Shown in pieces: positions 1 through 6,026 of a stretch of 11,599 nt of DNA. The first letter of the stretch is position 1; each line of letters begins with the position of its first letter. The translations under genes and the position numbers were made by a program. The DNA is taken from assembly GCA_964579345.1 (NCBI GenBank), contig CAZOHB010000085.1, positions 1-11,599 on the forward strand. Reading direction: 5' to 3'. Under the pieces are notes generated by a model. It was not told where the DNA came from. It did not search any database and saw only the letters and a list, made by a program, of their open reading frames with translations. The stretch is from RGIG5612 sp964579345. GTDB lineage: Bacteria; Bacillota; Clostridia; Lachnospirales; Lachnospiraceae.

Positions 1-21
1 ATCTGCAACATATTTAAACAT
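1..21 (-). CDS. Possible start of a further gene, cut by the left edge (perhaps a separate CinA C-terminal domain)
   Basis: An ATG at 19-21 opens a frame reading MFKYVAD that runs off the window edge. It is preceded by an AGGA six bases upstream, a plausible ribosome binding site, and lies 23 bases after the cinA stop in a different frame. Only seven codons are visible, so the product cannot be recognised. Because the upstream CinA lacks its usual C-terminal amidohydrolase (PncC-like) domain, and stand-alone versions of that domain exist in other bacteria, this could be that domain as a separate protein. That is inference from position, not from sequence similarity. Confidence 0.35.
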
Positions 22-44
22 TTTTGTTCCTATACCAGAATACT

Positions 45-812
45 TTAAGTCTGGTCGGTCGTATAAATATACTCACCAAGCCGGCTCCGGATTTCTTCAA
101 GAACCGGTGCAGAAAGGCGTTTGCATTCTTCTGCATCTTTTCCGAAAGCGGTAATACGCAGATGGACCTGACTCTGTTTCGCATACGGTGCGACCGTTGG
201 ATTCTCACTCTGATCTAAGAGATCCTGAATCTTTGCCGCAGCCGAGCTTTCTCCGATCCCGATCATCTTCACCATGATGGAATCAATCTCCGCTCCGGAG
301 CGTTTTTTGAAGTACGGTACACAGTAGGTCTCAAACATCGGCTGCATTTCCTTCGGCGGTCCCGGAAGAAGGATCGCGCACTTCCCGTCTTTTTCGATCA
401 GGATGCCGGGTGCTGTCCCGTTTTGGTTATACAGCACGGTACTCCCTTCAGGAACGTTCGCCTGCTTGTAATTATTTTCAGTAATAGCGACACCAAGCCG
501 ATTAAGACGTTCTTCCATCTCTTTCGCCGCTTTTTCGTCATATACCAGAGGAAGACCAAACGCTTCACTGATCACTTCCTTTGTCAGATCATCGTTCGTC
601 GGTCCGAGACCTCCGGTAAAGATCAGACAGTCCGAACGTTTCAGAGCTGCCTCCACAGTCTCTTTTAACCGCTGCGGGTTGTCCCCGACCACCGTCTGAT
701 AAAATAAAGAAAGCCCAAGCTCTGCACAGCGCTCAGCCAGGTACTTTGCGTTCGTATTTAAAATGTTGCCGAGAAGCAGTTCTGTCCCGACACAAATCAA
801 TTCCGTATTCAT
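45..812 (-). CDS. cinA: CinA-like protein, N-terminal domains only (competence/damage-inducible protein A)
   Basis: A 255-residue protein starting MNTELICVGTELLLG, the standard CinA opening. Residues 1 to about 170 form the MoaB/Mog-like nucleotide-binding domain, with TGGLGPTNDD (66-75), NGTAPG (131-136) and LPGPPKEM (149-156). Residues about 178-250 form the small second domain that follows it in CinA. Full-length CinA is about 410 residues and ends in a nicotinamide-nucleotide amidohydrolase domain; here the protein stops at TTDQT (TAA at 45-47), about where that domain should begin. CinA's N-terminal region has been linked to ADP-ribose/NAD-related pyrophosphatase activity. The gene is last in the visible operon, 78 bases after pgsA. 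A GAGG about 12 bases upstream of the ATG is its only, rather distant, ribosome binding site. The family call is firm; whether the short length is natural is open. Confidence 0.9.
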   Translation of the reverse strand: MNTELICVGTELLLGNILNTNAKYLAERCAELGLSLFYQTVVGDNPQRLKETVEAALKRSDCLIFTGGLGPTNDDLTKEVISEAFGLPLVYDEKAAKEMEERLNRLGVAITENNYKQANVPEGSTVLYNQNGTAPGILIEKDGKCAILLPGPPKEMQPMFETYCVPYFKKRSGAEIDSIMVKMIGIGESSAAAKIQDLLDQSENPTVAPYAKQSQVHLRITAFGKDAEECKRLSAPVLEEIRSRLGEYIYTTDQT

Positions 813-837
813 AATTTAAACTGACCTCAAAGATTCT

Positions 838-873
838 GTTTCCTGCAAAAGGAGTAATGCATTTGCAGGAAAC
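838..873 (-). repeat. Perfect inverted repeat in the pgsA-cinA gap
   Basis: Two perfectly complementary 12-base arms (gtttcctgcaaa at 838-849 and tttgcaggaaac at 862-873) flank a 12-base loop. In the transcript this would form a stable stem-loop between pgsA and cinA. No run of U follows on the minus strand (AGAATCTTTG), so it does not look like an efficient intrinsic terminator. It may instead stabilise or process the mRNA, or partly separate cinA expression from upstream genes. Confidence 0.6.
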
Positions 874-890
874 GTTCAGAAATGTCTGCC

Positions 891-1466
891 CTATTGATTG
901 ATAGTAAACCCCTTACGGTTTTTGTAGAAGTAGTCGATCATTGAGATGATCGTAAGGGCAAGAGCAATATACATGACAACAATTGTTACAATATGGTAAA
1001 CATTCCATACGACCGGACTGAATCCCTGTTCGGAAACCAGCCGTTCCATATCAAATGTCATAAGGCAGATCATGGCCATCTGGAATCCGGTCTTGAATTT
1101 GCCCCAGTAGCTGGCAGCGATGACCGTTCCTTTTGCCGCTACGACAAGACGGAACCCGCTGATGGCGAATTCGCGGGCGAGGATGATAATGCAGACCCAT
1201 GCCGGCATCCTTCCGAGCGCTACAAAGCATACCATACCTGCAACGACCAGGATTTTGTCTGCAAGCGGATCCGCAAATTTGCCGAAATCCGTCACCATGT
1301 TATATTTTCGTGCGATCATTCCATCCAGGGTGTCCGTAAAGCATGCTGCCATAAAGATCACAAGAGCGACGTGACTGGTAAAGGAAAAGAAGTCCGTCAT
1401 AACGAAAAATACATAAAACGGGATAAAAACCAAACGTAAAATTGTCAGTTTATTTGGTAAATTCAT
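891..1466 (-). CDS. pgsA: CDP-diacylglycerol--glycerol-3-phosphate 3-phosphatidyltransferase
   Basis: A 191-residue integral membrane enzyme that makes phosphatidylglycerol-phosphate from CDP-diacylglycerol and glycerol-3-phosphate, the committed step to phosphatidylglycerol and cardiolipin. The CDP-alcohol phosphotransferase signature is complete: D45, D48-G49, A52-R53, G62, D66 and D70 in the D-x2-DG-x2-AR-x8-G-x3-D-x3-D arrangement, which binds the metal ions and substrate. The opening MNLPNKLTILRL and the length fit PgsA. Hydrophobic stretches at about 10-28, 32-48, 72-86, 90-110 and 155-178 fit a multi-pass protein. The start follows a GGGAG seven bases upstream, overlapping the rimO stop; the gap to rimO is 11 bases, so the two are probably translated from one mRNA. 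Other CDP-alcohol transferases share the motif, but sequence and context favour PgsA. Confidence 0.95.
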   Translation of the reverse strand: MNLPNKLTILRLVFIPFYVFFVMTDFFSFTSHVALVIFMAACFTDTLDGMIARKYNMVTDFGKFADPLADKILVVAGMVCFVALGRMPAWVCIIILAREFAISGFRLVVAAKGTVIAASYWGKFKTGFQMAMICLMTFDMERLVSEQGFSPVVWNVYHIVTIVVMYIALALTIISMIDYFYKNRKGFTINQ

Positions 1467-1477
1467 AGTTCGCTCCC

Positions 1478-2806
1478 TTACATTCTCTCCTCAAAGATAC
1501 CGTAAAGATCATACTGTCCGGCTTTTGAAACCTTCACACGAACAAGATCTCCGCTCATCAGTTCTTCGGTACATTCAAAATAGATCAGACCGTCCACATC
1601 CGGGGCGTCTCCCCTTGTTCTGCCCACATAAACATCTTCTTCCGGAAGTCTGCCTTCCACAAGGACCTCAAGGAGTGCGCCTTCTTTCGCAGCAAGTTTC
1701 TCCTCAGAGATTTTCTCCTGCAGCTGCATCAGCTCATCCCTGCGTGCGGCTTTTACGTCCTCATCGATCTGCTCCGGAAAATCATGAGCAGGAGTGCCTT
1801 CTTCTCTTGAATAGGTAAACACGCCAAGATGATCGAACTTCATCTGCTCCACAAATTCCTTTAAAATCGCATGGTCCTCTTCCGTCTCACCCGGGAAGCC
1901 GGAGATCAGAGAGGTTCTGAGCACCACATCCGGAACGATCCGTCTGGCCTTTCCGATCACTTCCTCGAGCTGGGCGCGGTTGGTTCTGCGTCCCATGCGC
2001 TTCAGGATCCGATCCGAAGCATGCTGGATCGGCATGTCAATATAATTACAGATCTTTGGTTCCTCAGCCATGACCTGAAGGAATTCTTCAGAAATATCCT
2101 CCGGATAGCAATACAGAACGCGGATCCAGGAAAGTTCTTCGATCCGGCAAAGTTCCTTCAAAAGTTCCGGAAGTTTATATTCGCCGTAGAGATCCTTGCC
2201 GTAAATGCTGGTCTCCTGGGCAACCACGATCAGCTCGCGTACTCCCTGCGACGCAAGAAAACGGGCTTCTGCCAAAAGCTCTTCCATCGGGAAACTGCGG
2301 TAATTCCCGCGAATATAGGGAATAATGCAATACGTGCACCGCTTGTTGCAGCCTTCTGCGATCTTCAAAAATTCATAATAACCTGCAGTCGTAATGATCC
2401 GCTCTTGCGACGGGTTTTCCGCCGGAACCGAAAGCTGCTCTTCCGTCGAATCTTCCAGACATGCTTTTACAATTTCCGGAAGTTCGTTTACGCCGCAGAC
2501 GGCATCCACCTCCGGAAGCTCTTTCGCGATTTCCTCGCGATAGCGCTCCGCCAGACAGCCGGCAACCACAAGGCGTATGCATTTTCCTGTCTCTTTATAC
2601 TGCGCCATCTCAAGGATCGTGTCGATCGATTCCTCTTTTGCGGCATCAATAAAGCAGCAGGTATTAACTACGATGACATCCGCCTCTGTTTCATCATCAG
2701 TAAAAGAAAAGCCGGAAGCAGCTAAATGCCCCAGCATCTCTTCAGAATCCACTCTGTTTTTATCGCATCCAAGCGAAATAAGAAAAACCTTAGTTTTCGT
2801 TGTCAT
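1478..2806 (-). CDS. rimO: Ribosomal protein S12 methylthiotransferase RimO
   Basis: A radical SAM enzyme that adds a methylthio group to a conserved aspartate of ribosomal protein S12. The N-terminal domain has the three cluster cysteines C14 (SLGCDKNRVDSEE), C50 and C84. The radical SAM motif is GCNKRCTYC with C153, C157 and C160, and a TRAM-like domain fills about 370-440. SLGCDKNRVDSE and GCNKRCTYCIIP are typical of RimO rather than MiaB. I chose the ATG at 2804-2806, giving 442 residues, because the protein then begins directly with the family's usual N-terminus. A TTG at 2813-2815 would add three residues. The gene overlaps the end of rpoZ by 17 bases in another frame, which suggests translational coupling. 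Confidence 0.96.
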   Translation of the reverse strand: MTTKTKVFLISLGCDKNRVDSEEMLGHLAASGFSFTDDETEADVIVVNTCCFIDAAKEESIDTILEMAQYKETGKCIRLVVAGCLAERYREEIAKELPEVDAVCGVNELPEIVKACLEDSTEEQLSVPAENPSQERIITTAGYYEFLKIAEGCNKRCTYCIIPYIRGNYRSFPMEELLAEARFLASQGVRELIVVAQETSIYGKDLYGEYKLPELLKELCRIEELSWIRVLYCYPEDISEEFLQVMAEEPKICNYIDMPIQHASDRILKRMGRRTNRAQLEEVIGKARRIVPDVVLRTSLISGFPGETEEDHAILKEFVEQMKFDHLGVFTYSREEGTPAHDFPEQIDEDVKAARRDELMQLQEKISEEKLAAKEGALLEVLVEGRLPEEDVYVGRTRGDAPDVDGLIYFECTEELMSGDLVRVKVSKAGQYDLYGIFEERM

Positions 2807-3032
2807 CGTTTCCAATAATCTTTACTTTCTGGGAATAGATCTCATCGATTGCGGTAGATAACGGCTTTGCGTCCGGCTCATCAACCAGCGGTTCTGCGCC
2901 GTCAACCAGCTGGCGCGCTCTCTTGGAAGCTGCCATAACGATCGAATATCTGCTCTGTACGACCGGCTGCTCACCGCTCTCAACATCGCTGTTTACTGCA
3001 TTCATAAGATCTGTATAAGATGGATGTAACAT
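2790..3032 (-). CDS. rpoZ: DNA-directed RNA polymerase omega subunit
   Basis: An 80-residue small subunit that helps assemble RNA polymerase by chaperoning beta-prime. The conserved core is visible: RYSIVMAASKRARQL (28-42), then KPLSTAIDEI (56-65), followed by a short polar, acidic tail ending NDDNEN. Length and motifs are normal for a clostridial omega. The start lies only three bases after the gmk stop, and its ribosome binding site (GGAG) sits inside the last gmk codons. The 3' end overlaps rimO. The gmk-rpoZ pairing is widely conserved and supports the call. Confidence 0.95.
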   Translation of the reverse strand: MLHPSYTDLMNAVNSDVESGEQPVVQSRYSIVMAASKRARQLVDGAEPLVDEPDAKPLSTAIDEIYSQKVKIIGNDDNEN

Positions 3033-3035
3033 ATT

Positions 3036-3605
3036 TTATTCTCCTGCTTTCTCTTTTTCAAAACGGATTATATCGTACAACATGTCGACGGATTTTTCAA
3101 CCTCTTCATTTACGATCACATAATCGTAACGGTCAACAAATTCCATTTCCTCTTCCGCGCGGGCCAGACGCTTCTGAATCTGCTCCTCCGTTTCGGATCC
3201 GCGTCCTCTCAGACGCCGTTCCAGCTCTTCCATACTCGGCGGAAGAACAAACACCAGAACTGCCGGCATCTTCTCCCGGACCTGGAACGCCCCCTGAAGC
3301 TCAATCTCCAGGATCACGTTCTTCCCCTTTTCCATCTGCTCTTCGACCCAGTCTTTTGGAGTTCCGTAATACCGGTCGACATATTTTGCATGTTCAAGAA
3401 GAAGTCCGTTACGGATTTTTTCTTCAAACTCCTCATTTGTTACAAAGAAATACTCTTTTCCATGCACTTCCCCCGGTCTCGGATCCCGGCTGGTAACCGA
3501 GATGGAAAGTTCCACATCCGGATACTTCTCCAGAAGCCGTTTACAGATCGTGCCTTTTCCCGCTCCGGAAAGTCCGGAAACGATCACTAAGACGCCTTTG
3601 CTCAT
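3036..3605 (-). CDS. gmk: Guanylate kinase
   Basis: A 189-residue cytoplasmic kinase that converts GMP to GDP with ATP, needed for GTP and dGTP supply. The P-loop GLSGAGKGT is at 11-19. The GMP-binding segment SVTSRDPRPGEVHGKEYFF (36-54) carries the expected arginines R40 and R43. LLEHAKYVDRYYGTP (68-82) follows, then the lid region with RLRGRGSETEEQIQKRL (131-147). The usual D-I-D/x-QGA motif reads EIELQGA (100-106), a conservative change. A clean AGGAG seven bases before the ATG overlaps the yicC stop codon. The gap to yicC is nine bases. No gene for RemA (DUF370), which sits between yicC and gmk in Bacillus subtilis, is present here. Confidence 0.97.
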   Translation of the reverse strand: MSKGVLVIVSGLSGAGKGTICKRLLEKYPDVELSISVTSRDPRPGEVHGKEYFFVTNEEFEEKIRNGLLLEHAKYVDRYYGTPKDWVEEQMEKGKNVILEIELQGAFQVREKMPAVLVFVLPPSMEELERRLRGRGSETEEQIQKRLARAEEEMEFVDRYDYVIVNEEVEKSVDMLYDIIRFEKEKAGE

Positions 3606-3614
3606 GTTGTTCTC

Positions 3615-4493
3615 CTATTCTATGTTCTGAATCTGTTCGCGGATCTTTTCGATACAGGTTTTCAGTTCGATTCCCTTATTCGTGATCTCAATGTCATTGG
3701 ATTTGGACAGGATGGTGTTGGACTCGCGGTTCATTTCCTGTGCGACAAAGTCCATATTGCGGCCTTTTTCCGTATCGGAGTTTAAAAGATCGCGCATATG
3801 GCGGATATGGGTGCGCAGGCGTACGAGTTCCTCATCTACAGCGATCTTGTCCGCATACATGGTTACTTCCGCTGCGATCCGTCCCTCATCGATCATGGAG
3901 TTTTCGAGAAGTTCCTTGGTACGCTCCTCCAGCTTCGCACGATACTCGGTGATGATCGACGGCAGGCGTTCTTCGATAAAATCAACATGGCTGTCCATTT
4001 CATCCAGTTTCACTTCAATATCTTTCTTTAAGGATTCGCCTTCTTTCGCGCGTGTGGTGACAAACCGCCGGAACGCTTCATGCAAAGCCTCTTCCAGAAG
4101 GCTCCACATCTCTTCTTCATTGATCTCATGCTCTTCGAGTGTCAGAACATCCGGAGACTTCGCAATCGTTGAAGTACGGATATCATCAACGATCCCGAGA
4201 TCTTCCTGGATCTGTTTATGGAAATCATAATACTCTTTTGCAAGGATCTTGTTGTATTTCAGGCTCGCACTTCCTTCTCCCATATCTTCGAAGGAGATGT
4301 ACATATCGATTTTTCCACGGGACGCGTAGGTCTTCAGAAGATTACGGATCTGGATCTCAAATAAATTGAATTTGCGGGGCATCTTGATGTTCAGATCGAA
4401 GTATTTGTTGTTTACGGATTTGATCTCTACCGTGATCTTTTTATCGTTCTTGATCTGCTCAAAACGGCCGAAGCCTGTCATACTATAAATCAT
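3615..4493 (-). CDS. YicC/YloC family endoribonuclease
   Basis: A 292-residue protein with both YicC hallmarks. The N-terminal domain has MIYSMTGFGR (1-10) and VEIKSVNNKYFD (22-33). The C-terminal DUF1732 region has KEGESL (150-155), ADKIAVDEELVRLRTHI (214-230) and GRNMDFVAQEMNRESNTI (244-261), ending near SKSND. Escherichia coli YicC has been reported to be an endoribonuclease acting in RNA turnover; the role in this organism is inferred. Long charged helices at about 120-200 suggest coiled-coil or oligomer-forming structure. The 57-base gap from the upstream PBP gene is AT-rich, with an AGGA about 11 bases before the ATG. I see only weak promoter-like matches there, so transcription probably comes from upstream. 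Confidence 0.93.
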   Translation of the reverse strand: MIYSMTGFGRFEQIKNDKKITVEIKSVNNKYFDLNIKMPRKFNLFEIQIRNLLKTYASRGKIDMYISFEDMGEGSASLKYNKILAKEYYDFHKQIQEDLGIVDDIRTSTIAKSPDVLTLEEHEINEEEMWSLLEEALHEAFRRFVTTRAKEGESLKKDIEVKLDEMDSHVDFIEERLPSIITEYRAKLEERTKELLENSMIDEGRIAAEVTMYADKIAVDEELVRLRTHIRHMRDLLNSDTEKGRNMDFVAQEMNRESNTILSKSNDIEITNKGIELKTCIEKIREQIQNIE

Positions 4494-4550
4494 GCTTACT
4501 TTCTTCCTTTACAAAACATTGTGTTATTTATCTTTACTGAACTCTTTTAA

Positions 4551-6017
4551 TTATTGAAAATAATAGTCCAGCACATAGCCGGCATAATCAACCGCGGCCA
4601 TCGGTGCTTCATTCATGTTGTCTACTATAACACAGACCACTGCTTTTTTGCCATTTAATTCTCCGTATCCGACAAACCAGCTTCGGTCAATGTTTTCATT
4701 CTTATCGCTGCGGGTTTCCGCCGTACCGGTTTTTCCGTAAGCAGTATAGTTTCTTCCATTCAGATTGCTGGCCGTTCCATCTGTAACCACAGCCCGCAGA
4801 TACTGATTCATCTCTTCCGCCTCTTTTTCCGAACACAGTGTCAAATACTTTTTATTGCCAAATTTCTTGACAATAGTCCCGTTGTTGCTCGTAACCTGTG
4901 ACACAAAGTGCGGTTTCATCAAAACGCCTTCATTGGCAAACGCCGACATGACAAGCGAAAGATGAAGCGGATTGGTATAGGTCTCGCCCTGTCCGAACCC
5001 GGTCTGCATGATCATGAAATCAGAAGAGGTCTTATCCAGTACGAAGTCCGCCTGATTGTAAGCAATATCCACATCCACATCCGTATTGAAAAGAAGCGTT
5101 TCATTATTCTTCCGGAACAGATCAATATCCAGCAGCAGAGCCATGTTCGCAAACGCACAGTTGCAGGAATTTGCAAATGCGGAGGTCAGGTTTTCCTGCC
5201 CGTGAACAGTTCTGTCCACACAGCTGAATTCATAGTTCGGTCCTTTGATCGTTCCCTCGCATTGATAAGAAAACTCTCTGGCTTTCGGATCCTCGCGGAG
5301 ATATTCCAAAAGCGTAAAGATCTTAAAAGTCGACCCCGGCGTATATTTTCCCTGCGTGACACGGTTCAGGAGCGGACTGCCCTCTTCGTCTGCAATGATC
5401 TCCTTCCAGTTCTGTTCCACGGTGTTCGGATCAAAATCCGGTTTGGAAACATCTGCATAGATTTCGCCGGTCTCCGGGTCCATCACGATGCAGCCTCCCA
5501 TCGTATTACCAAACAGCTCGGAAATATACTGCTGCAGATCCGTCCGGAGCGTTGTATGGATGGCATCTCCCGGATTCTTCTTTCCGTTAAACTCATTGGA
5601 AATCTTTTCAAACATATTCACATGCGATGTCAGCAGATAATAATTATAGGAAGACTCGAGTCCGAGTCCGCCGTTCGCCTCAAAACCGACAACCTGCGCA
5701 AAGGTATTTCCGTACGGATAGACTCTGGTCTCTTTTCCGTTCTCATCCGTCTGTGTTTCGGCAAGGATGTTGCCTGCGGAGTCATAGATCGTGCCTCTTT
5801 CCACGGTTTTCTTAAAAGCATCCGACCGTTTGTTATAAGTATTGTTGATCACAGAACCAGCCTGAAAAGTCAGGAAATAGCCCATATAGACCATCAGGGC
5901 AAAAAACAGCACGACAAAGAAGATAGATATCCGTAAAATATCCTTGTTGATCAAACGGCGTTTGTTGATCTTTTTTCGCGTTTTATTCAGTTTTCTTCGT
6001 TCGCTTCGAATACTCAT
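4551..6017 (-). CDS. Class B penicillin-binding protein (peptidoglycan transpeptidase, PbpA/FtsI-like)
   Basis: A 488-residue membrane-anchored D,D-transpeptidase that cross-links peptidoglycan outside the cell. A very basic cytoplasmic N-terminus (1-25, rich in Lys and Arg) leads into a single membrane segment at about 27-51. A short non-catalytic domain begins with VERGTIYDSAGNILAET (72-88). The transpeptidase domain has all three catalytic motifs: STFK (229-232, Ser229 nucleophile), SCN (284-286) and KTGTAE (429-434). The protein is shorter than PBP2 or FtsI of E. coli and closer in size to PbpA of Actinobacteria. It lies nine bases after a SEDS polymerase gene, the usual partner of a class B PBP, so the two probably form a polymerase/cross-linker complex. 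No clear ribosome binding site precedes the ATG, which suggests coupling. Whether it serves elongation, division or sporulation cannot be told from sequence. Confidence 0.93.
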   Translation of the reverse strand: MSIRSERRKLNKTRKKINKRRLINKDILRISIFFVVLFFALMVYMGYFLTFQAGSVINNTYNKRSDAFKKTVERGTIYDSAGNILAETQTDENGKETRVYPYGNTFAQVVGFEANGGLGLESSYNYYLLTSHVNMFEKISNEFNGKKNPGDAIHTTLRTDLQQYISELFGNTMGGCIVMDPETGEIYADVSKPDFDPNTVEQNWKEIIADEEGSPLLNRVTQGKYTPGSTFKIFTLLEYLREDPKAREFSYQCEGTIKGPNYEFSCVDRTVHGQENLTSAFANSCNCAFANMALLLDIDLFRKNNETLLFNTDVDVDIAYNQADFVLDKTSSDFMIMQTGFGQGETYTNPLHLSLVMSAFANEGVLMKPHFVSQVTSNNGTIVKKFGNKKYLTLCSEKEAEEMNQYLRAVVTDGTASNLNGRNYTAYGKTGTAETRSDKNENIDRSWFVGYGELNGKKAVVCVIVDNMNEAPMAAVDYAGYVLDYYFQ

Positions 6018-6026
6018 CTGTCAATA

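Noticed and set aside
22..44. Simple frameshift joining CinA to a C-terminal domain
   Set aside because: Reading the third frame through the junction gives residues that do not resemble the usual CinA linker, and the downstream ATG has its own AGGA; a separate start is the better reading, though not proven.
1871..2725. Plus-strand open frame of 284 codons
   Set aside because: Antisense to rimO, which has complete motifs. The translation is rich in Arg, Phe and His and matches nothing I recognise.
4494..4550. Internal promoter before yicC
   Set aside because: The AT-rich gap has only weak -10-like matches (GATAAAT) and no convincing -35 element at proper spacing.
4908..5936. Long plus-strand open frame of 342 codons
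   Set aside because: It lies wholly antisense to the PBP gene, whose three catalytic motifs are intact; its translation shows no recognisable domain, so it is a shadow frame.
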